A stretch of DNA of 64,000 nucleotides from assembly GCF_025566885.1 (NCBI RefSeq), contig NZ_JAOQJQ010000001.1, forward strand, positions 904,277-968,276, written 5' to 3'. The notes under the pieces were generated by a model, which worked only from the letters and a program-made list of their open reading frames with translations, did no database searches and had not been told where the DNA came from. Position 1 is the stretch's first letter; each line of letters starts with the position of its first letter. The stretch comes from Brotonthovivens ammoniilytica. GTDB lineage: Bacteria; Bacillota; Clostridia; Lachnospirales; Lachnospiraceae. This document shows, piece after piece, positions 23,431 through 32,573 of this stretch. Both the position numbers and the translations under genes were made by a program.

Positions 23431-24550
23431 AAAAAGCTCCCATAGTTAACAACCGAACATTCATGCGCTTTGCCTCCATATATGCTTGGCTAGATATGCT
23501 GCTCTCTCCGTTCCAGTTATGTAGATTAACTACAATACTGTTTTTCTCTGGAGCAAGATGTATCAATTCCGATTGACTCAAGCAATATTCGTAAACAAAA
23601 ATCAGTTTTGTACCTTGTATAGTGATTTCTCTTAGATTGCTGTCAGATAAAAAATTAAACCTAACATTTCTTGAACGAATATACTTCAAAGCATAATTCA
23701 AGCTTTCCAGGCGAACCTTCGCTCCCATAAAACAGTCATAATCATAATACAGCTGTCTCATTCTAGGAGTATCATCCAAAAAGACTTGGACTGACTGCCC
23801 TCCCTCATTCATCTGGATGTATGGCTGATCAATACCAATACCTATGGTTTCATACTTGTCTTGTGCTTTTAGCCTTTTAATCAAGAGTTCCAACGATTTG
23901 GTAGAGGGAAGAATGAAATCTTCGACAGGAGCAATTCCAAACATTGAATTTATTTCTGTTGGAAAAAGAACTTCTCGTATTTTTTCTTCTTCTGTGCGAG
24001 TTACTTCAAATTCATCGACATGTAATAAAAAAGATTGAATATATGCCAAATTCGAGTAGGATTTCTCTGGATGTCGTTGAATTAAACTACTATTTGCTAA
24101 AAACAGCATCTTAAGTTTCCTGTTATTGACCAGTATTTTGTACTCAAATTTGTCCCACAGAGTCTTATTATCATTTAAATAATACCTTTCGTAAATAGTT
24201 TGATTTTCTTGAAGTATAGGGGCAACCTCTTTTCTTAAATCTTCAAATGTTTTATACTCTTTGCAAAAAAACCTATCAAGTTCTTTTTTTCTGCTCTCCT
24301 TCCATTCCAAAACTTCTTCTGATGTAAAAGCATGGTTTTTATCAAATTCTGTATGGCAATTTGGACAAAGTAAAACTAAATTTTCAAATGAATTGTTGGC
24401 TGTTTTACAATAGGGATCAATATGAGCCTTTTCAATTATGTCTCCATTTTTGCAAAACAACTCCCGCTGACAACCTGGATTCATACACCGCCCCATTGAT
24501 TCTGCATATAGTTTTCTTTTAATAGCTTCGTCTATGTATCTGCTAACCAT
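23405..24550 (-). CDS. HNH endonuclease with uncharacterised C-terminal domain
   Basis: A 381-residue protein. Residues about 10-95 form a zinc-ribbon HNH nuclease: CMNPGC and CPNC zinc cysteines, His in IEKAHIDPYC, Asn in SFENLVLLC and His in CPNCHTEF. The remaining 280 residues show no domain I recognise; a central helical part is followed by alternating beta-type segments. AAGGAG precedes ATG 24550. The gene sits in the accessory island with the overlapping nucleotidyltransferase gene. A defence or toxin role is plausible. It is not obviously HNH-SAVED, because no CD-NTase-sized cyclase accompanies it. Confidence 0.8.
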   Translation of the reverse strand: MVSRYIDEAIKRKLYAESMGRCMNPGCQRELFCKNGDIIEKAHIDPYCKTANNSFENLVLLCPNCHTEFDKNHAFTSEEVLEWKESRKKELDRFFCKEYKTFEDLRKEVAPILQENQTIYERYYLNDNKTLWDKFEYKILVNNRKLKMLFLANSSLIQRHPEKSYSNLAYIQSFLLHVDEFEVTRTEEEKIREVLFPTEINSMFGIAPVEDFILPSTKSLELLIKRLKAQDKYETIGIGIDQPYIQMNEGGQSVQVFLDDTPRMRQLYYDYDCFMGAKVRLESLNYALKYIRSRNVRFNFLSDSNLREITIQGTKLIFVYEYCLSQSELIHLAPEKNSIVVNLHNWNGESSISSQAYMEAKRMNVRLLTMGAFYGYINEIM

Positions 24551-24663
24551 TATCCATTCTCCTTAAGTATTGCTTTAAAAAAATTTGATGAATATGACAC
24601 CACAAAAGAAAAACTCTTAAATATCATAAGTATTCATTATAAATCCTTAAAACAAGGCGTTTT

Positions 24664-24942
24664 TTAACAATAGAATTTTATTTCATCTATTACAAATGCC
24701 TGTTTCCATCTCGCACAAATAAGGAAAAACTGAGCTGATATAAATTCCATCAATTCATTTAATTCTTTTTGGGGGATTCTACTTCCATTGTTCGCTAAAA
24801 TGCAACCACCTGACTTTGTAAGCCAAATTTTTGTTGCATTTGAAGACGGTTTCCCTTTGGATACATGGACATGAATTGGTTCTCCATTTTCATTTGACCA
24901 GAAATATACCGTATATCCACTTACCGTAAACAGTTTAGGCAA
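24664..24942 (-). CDS. DUF4160 protein
   Basis: A 92-residue protein (PKLFTVSGYTVYFWSNENGE, HVHVSKGKPS, the C-terminal DEIKFYC) matching the DUF4160 family. The start is TTG 24942, 7 nt after GGAGGG. It overlaps the end of the DUF2442 gene by 8 bp, so the pair is translationally coupled. DUF2442/DUF4160 neighbours recur in bacteria and have been suspected of being a toxin-antitoxin-like pair, but the activity is unproven. Confidence 0.8.
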   Translation of the reverse strand: MPKLFTVSGYTVYFWSNENGEPIHVHVSKGKPSSNATKIWLTKSGGCILANNGSRIPQKELNELMEFISAQFFLICARWKQAFVIDEIKFYC

Positions 24943-25204
24943 TCTGAATCCCTCCATTCTCCGCATATTTGTATAACAAATGTGCATTACTGTGTAAGAG
25001 TTCTTCAAACATCGCTATTTCCTCATCAGAATATCCATCCCGCTGTGTCCACGTGTAATCAGGTAATTCACACCTTGCGGAATCAAATCCATTTTCTACA
25101 GGACGTTCAAAGTTTACTATCACTTTTCTTTTTCCATTTTCTTCAATAAGATGAGAATGGACTATCTCTGTTTCATCTGCCAGTGTCATATACGGATACA
25201 TCAT
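24935..25204 (-). CDS. DUF2442 protein
   Basis: An 89-residue protein of the DUF2442 family (MYPYMTLADETEIVHS, VNFERPVENGFDSARCELPDY, HLLYKYAENGG). GAGGTGA precedes ATG 25204. It forms a two-gene unit with the DUF4160 gene, with which it overlaps. The pair closes the accessory island before the pyruvate phosphate dikinase gene. Confidence 0.8.
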   Translation of the reverse strand: MMYPYMTLADETEIVHSHLIEENGKRKVIVNFERPVENGFDSARCELPDYTWTQRDGYSDEEIAMFEELLHSNAHLLYKYAENGGIQIA

Positions 25205-25303
25205 AGAACTTCACCTCACTTCTTATTTTTATCCTCATTATATCACCGCTTCATATAGTTGTCATGTAGTTACAGTCTCAGCAAGCACAATTTTTTACTC
25301 CTG

Positions 25304-25387
25304 TAATAAAAATAGACCTTATTGGAAAATGTTTGAAGCAAAGATGCTTAACACAAACTTGCTTAACACAATCCTATAAGGTCTATT
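25304..25387 (-). terminator. Terminator of ppdK
   Basis: A perfect 12-bp stem (25311-25322 with 25376-25387) is followed on the minus strand by TTTTTATT. The 53-nt loop contains an 11-nt direct repeat (GCTTAACACAA twice). It is the only structure seen in the 25205-25504 gap. Confidence 0.6.
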
Positions 25388-25504
25388 CTTGATTTGGTTT
25401 TTAATTATTGTAGTTTTGTTGGTTTTGTAGTTTTTATCTCTTAGTTAGACAATAATTGGGTTTACAAAAAACTGAATAATCGGCTTTACTAAGAGATAGC
25501 TATT

Positions 25505-28135
25505 TTAGTTCCTGCTATCCTTGATCGCTGCCTGTGCTGCTGCAAGTCTTGCAATTGGTACACGGAACGGTGAGCAGGATACATAATCCAGGCCGATCTT
25601 ATGGCAGAATTCTACAGAAGAAGGATCTCCGCCATGCTCGCCACAGATACCAACGTGCAGTTCCGGACGTGTTGCTTTTCCAAGTTTGATGGACATTTCC
25701 ATTAATTTGCCCACACCTGTCTGATCAAGTTTTGCAAACGGATCATTCTCAAAGATTTTGGCATCATAGTATGCATCCAGGAATTTTCCTGCATCATCAC
25801 GGGAGAATCCGTATGTCATCTGGGTTAAATCGTTGGTACCAAAACAGAAGAACTCAGCTTCTTTTGCAATTTCGTCTGCAGTTAATGCCGCCCGGGGGAT
25901 CTCAATCATAGTACCTACTTCATATTCCAGAGCACTGCCAGCAGCTTTAATTTCTGCATCTGCAGTTTTCACAACGATATCTTTTACATATTTCAGCTCT
26001 TTAACTTCTCCAATTAACGGAATCATAATTTCCGGTTTAATGGTCCATTCCGGATGTGCTTTGGATACATTAATAGCTGCACGGATAATGGCTTTTGTCT
26101 GCATTTTTGCAATTTCAGGATATGTGACTGTCAGACGGCATCCACGATGTCCCATCATTGGGTTAAATTCTTTTAATCCTTCGATGATGGTTTTGATTGC
26201 CTCTACAGTTTTACCCTGAGCGTCAGCCAGTTTTTTAATATCTTCTTCTTCTGTAGGAACAAATTCATGAAGAGGGGGATCAAGGAAACGGATAGTAACA
26301 GGATTTCCTTCCAGTGCCTCATACAGTTTTTCAAAATCACCCTGCTGTACAGGAAGAATTTTCTCAAGGGCTGCTTCTCTTTCTTCTACAGTATCTGAGC
26401 AGATCATTTCACGGAATGCGTCAATTCTGTCGCCTTCAAAGAACATATGCTCAGTACGGCACAGACCAATACCTTCAGCGCCAAGCTCACGGGCTTTTTT
26501 TGCATCTGCAGGTGTATCTGCATTGGTACGTACTTTCAGTGTTCTGAATTTATCAGCCCAGGCCATAATTCTTCCGAATTCTCCGGCAATTGCCGCATCT
26601 ACTGTAGGAATCTGACCATCGTAAATATTTCCTGTGGAACCGTCCAGGGAAATCCAATCGCCTTCATGATATTCTTTTCCAGCCAGTGTAAATTTCTTAT
26701 TTGCTTCGTCCATTGCAATTTCAGAGCATCCGGATACACAGCAGGTTCCCATACCCCGGGCTACTACAGCTGCATGAGATGTCATACCTCCGCGGACTGT
26801 TAAGATACCCTGAGAAGCTTTCATACCTTCAATATCTTCCGGAGAAGTCTCCAGGCGAACCAGCACTACTTTCTCTCCCTTGGCATTCCATGCCTTTGCA
26901 TCTTCTGCTGTAAATACGATCTTACCGCAAGCGGCACCTGGCGAAGCTGCCAGCGCTTTTGCAGCTGCTTTCGCTTCTTTTAACGCTTTTGCGTCAAACT
27001 GAGGATGAAGCAGGGTATCCAGGTTACGGGGATCAATCATAGCAACTGCTTCCTGCTCAGAAATTTTGCCTTCATCAACTAGATCGCAGGCAATTTTTAA
27101 AGCTGCCTGAGCAGTTCTCTTGCCGTTACGTGTCTGAAGCATATACAGATGCTTGTCTTCAATTGTAAATTCCATATCCTGCATATCTCTGTAATGATCT
27201 TCCAGTTTCTTTGTAATGCCTACAAACTGCTCATATACTTCCGGCATAACTTCTCTTAACTGATCAATCTTCTGAGGAGTACGAACGCCGGCAACAACGT
27301 CTTCACCCTGGGCATTCATTAAAAATTCACCCATCAGTTTATTTTCACCGGTAGCCGGATCACGGGTAAATGCAACACCTGTACCGGAAGTCTCACCCAT
27401 GTTTCCGAATGCCATCATCTGTACATTAACAGCAGTACCCCAGGAATAAGGAATATCATTGTCACGACGGTATACATTAGCACGTGGATTATCCCAGGAA
27501 CGGAATACTGCTTTGATAGCCTCCATCAGCTGTTCCTTAGGATCTGTCGGGAAATCTGCCCCGATTTTTTCTTTATATTCAGCCTTAAACTGGCCTGCAA
27601 GGTCTTTTAAATCTTCAGCTGTCAGGTCAACATCCTGTGTCACACCTTTTTCAGCTTTCATTTTATCAATTAATTCTTCAAAGTATTTTTTACCAACTTC
27701 CATTACTACATCGGAGAACATCTGAATAAATCTTCTGTAGCAGTCCCATGCCCAGCGGGGATTACCTGATTTTGCTGATAAAACATCAACAACTTCTTCA
27801 TTTAAGCCAAGATTCAGAATGGTGTCCATCATACCCGGCATAGAAGCTCTTGCTCCGGAACGAACAGATACCAGCAGAGGATTCTCTTTGTCACCAAATT
27901 TTTTACCGGTGATCTCTTCCATCTTTTCAATGTGTTCCATAATCTGAGACTGAATCTCATCATTAATCTGACGTCCGTCCTCATAATACTGAGTACAAGC
28001 CTCTGTTGTAATTGTGAAACCCTGTGGTACCGGCAGACCAAGATTTGTCATTTCTGCAAGGTTCGCACCTTTTCCGCCAAGAAGATTTCTCATTGTAGCG
28101 TTACCTTCGCTAAATAAGTACACCCATTTTGCCAT
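25505..28135 (-). CDS. ppdK: Pyruvate, phosphate dikinase
   Basis: An 876-residue protein, the normal length. It interconverts pyruvate + ATP + Pi and phosphoenolpyruvate + AMP + PPi. The N-terminal ATP-grasp domain starts WVYLFSEG, GGKGANLAEM. The swivelling phosphohistidine domain has the catalytic His in TVRGGMTSHAAVVARGMG near residue 455. The C-terminal PEP/pyruvate barrel ends with the catalytic Cys in HVGICGEHGGDP near 831. In anaerobes it often works in the glycolytic direction to save energy through PPi. GGAGGA precedes ATG 28135. It is monocistronic, with a promoter and a 5' hairpin. Confidence 0.97.
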   Translation of the reverse strand: MAKWVYLFSEGNATMRNLLGGKGANLAEMTNLGLPVPQGFTITTEACTQYYEDGRQINDEIQSQIMEHIEKMEEITGKKFGDKENPLLVSVRSGARASMPGMMDTILNLGLNEEVVDVLSAKSGNPRWAWDCYRRFIQMFSDVVMEVGKKYFEELIDKMKAEKGVTQDVDLTAEDLKDLAGQFKAEYKEKIGADFPTDPKEQLMEAIKAVFRSWDNPRANVYRRDNDIPYSWGTAVNVQMMAFGNMGETSGTGVAFTRDPATGENKLMGEFLMNAQGEDVVAGVRTPQKIDQLREVMPEVYEQFVGITKKLEDHYRDMQDMEFTIEDKHLYMLQTRNGKRTAQAALKIACDLVDEGKISEQEAVAMIDPRNLDTLLHPQFDAKALKEAKAAAKALAASPGAACGKIVFTAEDAKAWNAKGEKVVLVRLETSPEDIEGMKASQGILTVRGGMTSHAAVVARGMGTCCVSGCSEIAMDEANKKFTLAGKEYHEGDWISLDGSTGNIYDGQIPTVDAAIAGEFGRIMAWADKFRTLKVRTNADTPADAKKARELGAEGIGLCRTEHMFFEGDRIDAFREMICSDTVEEREAALEKILPVQQGDFEKLYEALEGNPVTIRFLDPPLHEFVPTEEEDIKKLADAQGKTVEAIKTIIEGLKEFNPMMGHRGCRLTVTYPEIAKMQTKAIIRAAINVSKAHPEWTIKPEIMIPLIGEVKELKYVKDIVVKTADAEIKAAGSALEYEVGTMIEIPRAALTADEIAKEAEFFCFGTNDLTQMTYGFSRDDAGKFLDAYYDAKIFENDPFAKLDQTGVGKLMEMSIKLGKATRPELHVGICGEHGGDPSSVEFCHKIGLDYVSCSPFRVPIARLAAAQAAIKDSRN

Positions 28136-28200
28136 GTCAAATTCCTCCTAAAAATAAATTTATGATGTGCAAATTGATATAAAATGATACCTTTTTACAT

Positions 28201-28276
28201 AGGGTAAATTTTGTCAAAACAGCAAAATTTACCCTGAACTCCGTCTATATTTTATCACAATTTATAACGATTTCAA
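28201..28276 (-). promoter_or_regulatory. ppdK promoter and leader hairpin
   Basis: Minus strand -35 TTGAAA (28271-28276) and -10 TAAAAT (28249-28254), 16 bp apart. Just after the expected start point lies a perfect 13-bp inverted repeat (28201-28213 with 28223-28235). Without a T-run it is an operator or RNA stability element rather than a terminator. The rest of 28277-28437 shows nothing further. Confidence 0.55.
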
Positions 28277-28437
28277 CCTTTTTTGTGAAATTTTAGACAA
28301 AATAATTACCATTTTTTCACTACCCCACAAAACAGTCACTTCAGGACCAAAAAGAAACTGCTGTGTTTTTTATATTTTTAGTATATCCGGGAGCTTTTTC
28401 TCCATACTGTCAGGGAAACCAACAGGCTCCGGCAGCC

Positions 28438-28490
28438 AAAAAAGTCAGAAGACAGTGCATGAGACACCACGCACTGCCCTCCTCTTTGAC
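28438..28490 (-). terminator. Terminator of the tannase-type gene
   Basis: A long stem with a few G:U pairs (about 28444-28462 with 28469-28490) is followed by six T on the minus strand (28438-28443), 60 bp after the stop codon. Confidence 0.65.
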
Positions 28491-28550
28491 AGCTGTTTTT
28501 GCTGTCCGGACTTAAGTTTTTACTAAATATTTTTATTTATCATGGATTTT

Positions 28551-31500
28551 TTATAACGCACTTTTTCTTCTCCAGGCAATAATTCCTGCTCCGCAGCAGC
28601 CTGCTGCCAGTACCCCACAGATGGGAAGTGCCAGATTTGTTGTATCTCCTGTTTTTGTAATACCTGCCTGGCTGTTATTTCCGGATGTACCGTTTCCATT
28701 ACCATCAGAACCACCATTTCCATTGGGCTGCGCCGGGTCAGACGGATCTGATGGGTCTAACGGGCCGGATGGATCTGACGGATCCGATGGGCCGGACGGG
28801 TCTGACGGGTCCAATGGCTCTGACGGGTCCGATGGGTCTGACGGATCTGTCTGTCCTTCTGCTTTGATCCAGTCAATAAAGGTTCCCGTAGAGGTTCCTT
28901 CTCCATTTCCGTGAGACATATCCCATACAAGAGAGTAATCCGTTTCAAGACCTGCAGCCTGTGCTGCCAGGCACAGATTGTAGGCAATGGTAAATGATGT
29001 GTGTTCATCTGCGGTACCGTTTCTTGTACGCCATCTCTTTGCAGGCTCTTCTGCTTTTAATTTACTCTGTCCCAGCAGAATTTCTGTGGCATTCATTAAA
29101 TCTGTCTGGTTATCAATGTATGCTGCATCTTCCCCTGTTAATGCTTCCTCAATATATGCATCCACATTTGCTTTCTGCTCATCGAATCCTTCACAGCTTG
29201 ACAGCCGTTTATAATTGTCTTTTAATACCTGCGCTACCGATTTTGAATAATGAACAGCTTCCTGATCATCTGTTCCGAAGGCATTATTCTCCGCACTCTT
29301 ATCTAGTGTATCAAATCCCGGAACATTTTTATTTCTTCTGTCCACCATACCGGTTCCAAGGAGGAATCCGGACATATCAGTAACAGAATAACTGCCATCT
29401 TCATTCTTCTTTAACCAGTCGCTGTAATCTTTATATTTTTCTTCCGGATTGATTCCGCCTTCTTTTACTAATGCATTGAGAGCGTCAGACATATTCTGAA
29501 GTACCGCATCATAGTACGTACCTTTTCTTGGTCCGTCAAGAGTCAGGACTGTTCCGTTTTCATCTTTCAGTTCCAGGCTGTTAATATAATCAACAAAAGC
29601 ATATGCTTCCAGATTCTGCAGTTCTCTCTGGAACGGTGTTAAAACTGCCTTGTCCTGTGCTCCCATTTCTTTATAATGATCTCCCCCTATATTTACGGAA
29701 TCAAACCACATCCACGCATAAGCAAGGTCTGCATTTTCAAGATCTGCAATAGGGCAGTAGCACTGTGCACCATAAACATCATCTTCGTACTTGCTGCTGT
29801 AGGTGCCGTCAGCATTTTTTGTCACACCTAAAGTTCCGTTTTCATACATGTACGAATAATATTCTTCCATATTTCCGGATGCTCCAAGGATGGAACTCAT
29901 CTGGCCGCCGCCGGAGGTTCCTACCGAATAAATACGCTCTGTATTTCCGGGAAGGATATCCGTATTGGCTCTCAGCTCAATGACACCCGCTTTTAAATCT
30001 GCAACCGGTGTGGGAGCTTTTCCTGTATTCTCTCCGTTTTCGCCTTTTGCACCCCGGCTTCTGGCACCGGCGGATACATAAATCATACCTTCTTTGATAT
30101 AGCTGGTGTCACATGCTTTCGGGGAACTTGACATCCAGCCGGAACAATTGTTTTCATAAACAATTGGCGCCGTTTTTGCTGTATAGTTTCCAATCTTTGC
30201 ATTTTCATTGATGCCTGTGACTGTTCCGTTTTCAATCTTTAAATATTTTGCTGGAATGTAAATCAGCATTGTCTGATTTTCTACATTAGTAACCTTGGCA
30301 CTTGTGTAAACACCCTGGTAGATTTTGCTCTTTGTGCCGTCAAATCTGTTTGTTTCTTCTTTATAAATGGCATTGCCGTCTTCATCTGTGGCAGCCAGGA
30401 AATAGTAAGAACCGTCTTCGCTGGAAACCCATGTATAAACGCCCGCTTCCACGCCTTTAGAATAATCCAGATAAGTTTCTGCCGTAATTTCATCCTTGTC
30501 CGGTTCTTCCGGCATCTGAGCATCTCCCGGAGCAATTTCTTTTACCCAGTCCACAAAGGTTCCTGTAGAAGTGCCTTCTTTTTCACCGCCGTGAGGCATA
30601 TCCCATACAAGGCTGTAGTCACAGTCCGCGCCGGCTGCTTCTGCCGCAAGACTCATATTGTATCCTACGGTAAATGAGGTATGCTCATCTGCCGTACCGC
30701 TGCGGATTCTCCAGTTTTTAGATACATCTGTCTGTTCTTTTCCTGCAGACTTATTCAGCATAATTTCTGTGGCATTCATCAGATATGTCTGGTTTTCAAT
30801 AAATGCTGCGCTGTCCGCATCTGTAATCGTGTCAGAAATATATGCATTTACCTGTTCTTCATTATAACCATCCAGCTTACTAAGCTCTTCTTTATTATCC
30901 TGCAGCACTTTCGCTACAGAAGCTGAAAAGTGTACGGTATCCTGATCTTTTGTTCCAAATGCATTATTTTCTGCCTTTTCATCCATGGTATCAAATCCCG
31001 GAACATTCTTATTTCTGGTATTAATATAGCCGGAACCTTTCATAAAGCCCAGAATGCTGGTGACTGTATAGGTTCCGTTTTCTTTTTTCAGCCATTCCTC
31101 ATGATCCTTATATTCCTCTTCCGGATTCAATTCCCCGGCCGCAGCCTTGGCGTTTAACGCATCCGACAAATTTTTAAGAATCGCATCATGATAGGAACCC
31201 TTATCAATACCGTCAAGTGTCAGCACATTTCCACTGGCATCTTTTAATCCAAGACTGTTAATATAGTCTACATATGCCTCCGCTTCCAGCTCCTGCAGTT
31301 TTAACTGAAAATCTGTCAGCTTCGTCTTTCCCTGTGAAGGCTGTCCCGGAATAAACGGTGTATAATATTCCCCGCCTGATCCGGCTGCTCTTTCCCACAT
31401 CCATGCGTATGCTATATCCGCATTTTCCAGATCAGAAATAGGATAAAATGCCATACAGCCAAACACATCGTCATCTATGGTGCTGGTATAAGTATCTCCT

Positions 31501-32195
31501 GTTTTCGCTACTCCGGCTGCGCCGATTTCACTTAGATAAGAATAATACTCATCCATATTTCCGGTGGCCCCCACCAGAGAACTCATCTGTCCGCCGCCGG
31601 AACCTCCTACAGAAATAATTTTTTCTGCGTCTCCCGGAATTGCTTCATCATTTGCACGGAGATAACGAATGCCTGCTTTCAGATCAATAATTGGTGCCGG
31701 AGCTTTCCCGATATTTCCCTCAAGACCTCGGCTTCTTGCTCCACAGGAGACAAAAATGAAACCGTTTTTCATATAATCTTCAAGTCCCTCTACATTTTCA
31801 GGATCACTAGACATCCAGCCGGAACAGCTGTTTCTGAAAATTGTCGGCGCTGTATCAACCGTATACCCCTCTATCACAGCATCTTTTTTCAGAGAACCAT
31901 CTTCATTTACATACCCTGCCGGAACATAAATGTTCATATACTGATATTTTTCACTAGTTACATTTTCACAGTATTTTACTTTGCTGACTTTATAATATGT
32001 AAGCCCGGTATCTTTGTCTGTTTGTTTTTCATATTCATAAGTACCGTTTTTTAACAAATCCGCAAAGTTCAGTTCCTCTGAAAGCTCTGCATCCGCACCC
32101 TCTTTTCTGTCCCCGGCAGCAAATGCAATTGCAGGCACCATTGAAAGTATCATGGCACTTGTCAGAAAGAATGCCACCACTTTTTTAACTTTCAT
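28551..32195 (-). CDS. Wall-anchored protein with two tandem subtype-B tannase-like esterase domains
   Basis: About 1,214 residues. A Sec signal peptide ends near AFAA. Two homologous alpha/beta-hydrolase domains follow (about residues 45-560 and 580-1140). Each has YMNIYVPAGY/LIYIPAKYL, CSGWMSS, a nucleophile serine in GGSGGGQMSS or GTSGGGQMSS, DEHTSFT and a late histidine in WDMPHGG/WDMSHGN. This matches subtype-B tannases, which cleave galloyl esters of plant tannins; related esterases act on other phenolic esters. A Pro-Ser-Asp linker precedes TKTGD, a hydrophobic segment and RRK, a sortase-type anchor. ATG 32195 is preferred (AAGGAG 10 nt upstream). It diverges from a two-component system. 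Confidence 0.85.
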   Translation of the reverse strand: MKVKKVVAFFLTSAMILSMVPAIAFAAGDRKEGADAELSEELNFADLLKNGTYEYEKQTDKDTGLTYYKVSKVKYCENVTSEKYQYMNIYVPAGYVNEDGSLKKDAVIEGYTVDTAPTIFRNSCSGWMSSDPENVEGLEDYMKNGFIFVSCGARSRGLEGNIGKAPAPIIDLKAGIRYLRANDEAIPGDAEKIISVGGSGGGQMSSLVGATGNMDEYYSYLSEIGAAGVAKTGDTYTSTIDDDVFGCMAFYPISDLENADIAYAWMWERAAGSGGEYYTPFIPGQPSQGKTKLTDFQLKLQELEAEAYVDYINSLGLKDASGNVLTLDGIDKGSYHDAILKNLSDALNAKAAAGELNPEEEYKDHEEWLKKENGTYTVTSILGFMKGSGYINTRNKNVPGFDTMDEKAENNAFGTKDQDTVHFSASVAKVLQDNKEELSKLDGYNEEQVNAYISDTITDADSAAFIENQTYLMNATEIMLNKSAGKEQTDVSKNWRIRSGTADEHTSFTVGYNMSLAAEAAGADCDYSLVWDMPHGGEKEGTSTGTFVDWVKEIAPGDAQMPEEPDKDEITAETYLDYSKGVEAGVYTWVSSEDGSYYFLAATDEDGNAIYKEETNRFDGTKSKIYQGVYTSAKVTNVENQTMLIYIPAKYLKIENGTVTGINENAKIGNYTAKTAPIVYENNCSGWMSSSPKACDTSYIKEGMIYVSAGARSRGAKGENGENTGKAPTPVADLKAGVIELRANTDILPGNTERIYSVGTSGGGQMSSILGASGNMEEYYSYMYENGTLGVTKNADGTYSSKYEDDVYGAQCYCPIADLENADLAYAWMWFDSVNIGGDHYKEMGAQDKAVLTPFQRELQNLEAYAFVDYINSLELKDENGTVLTLDGPRKGTYYDAVLQNMSDALNALVKEGGINPEEKYKDYSDWLKKNEDGSYSVTDMSGFLLGTGMVDRRNKNVPGFDTLDKSAENNAFGTDDQEAVHYSKSVAQVLKDNYKRLSSCEGFDEQKANVDAYIEEALTGEDAAYIDNQTDLMNATEILLGQSKLKAEEPAKRWRTRNGTADEHTSFTIAYNLCLAAQAAGLETDYSLVWDMSHGNGEGTSTGTFIDWIKAEGQTDPSDPSDPSEPLDPSDPSGPSDPSDPSGPLDPSDPSDPAQPNGNGGSDGNGNGTSGNNSQAGITKTGDTTNLALPICGVLAAGCCGAGIIAWRRKSAL
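28739..28855 (-). repeat. 9-bp-period repeats encoding the Asp-Pro-Ser wall linker
   Basis: Tandem imperfect nonamers encode a (DPS)n-type linker with occasional Gly, Glu and Leu replacements. Low-complexity spacers like this hold surface enzymes away from the membrane. The repeat is prone to length variation by slippage. Confidence 0.75.
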
Positions 32196-32510
32196 ACTTT
32201 CCATTCTCCTTTCATGTCCGAAAATTCCCCTAAAGAAAAATTTTCATTTCCTCCATTACAAAGAATTGTACCTGTATATGGCCCCCTCTCCACTTATATT
32301 TTGTACAACCCATATGTATGGCAATAATTTATCAGAAAAATAAGGCACTAAAACGGATGAAATGTGGAGGAAATGTGTATTTTTAACATTTTTATTAATT
32401 TTCATTTATCTATTCGTCATAATTTGTCGTTTTTCCACAACAAATAACTGCCGATGCAAATTTCTATTTTATTTTTTTCTATATATTTTTTAGTAATATT
32501 ACTCTGTATA

Positions 32511-32538
32511 TTGTTCGTTTTTTCTTTTATGTTATAAT
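32511..32538 (+). promoter_or_regulatory. Promoter of the two-component operon
   Basis: -35 TTGTTC (32511-32516) and -10 TATAAT (32533-32538) with a 16-bp spacer, 35 bp before the response regulator start. The remaining intergenic DNA (32196-32510) is very AT-rich and must hold the divergent tannase promoter, which I could not place confidently. Confidence 0.55.
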
Positions 32539-32573
32539 ATAACTAATAAATTAATTAACTGTGAGGTAGCGCA

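Noticed and set aside
23405..24550. CBASS effector of HNH-SAVED type
   Set aside because: No ~300-residue cyclic-nucleotide synthase accompanies it; the neighbouring nucleotidyltransferase has only 106 residues and the C-terminal half has no clear SAVED motifs.
28621..28914. Collagen-like Gly-Ser-Asp frame on the plus strand
   Set aside because: It is the antisense shadow of the (DPS)n linker of the tannase-type protein.
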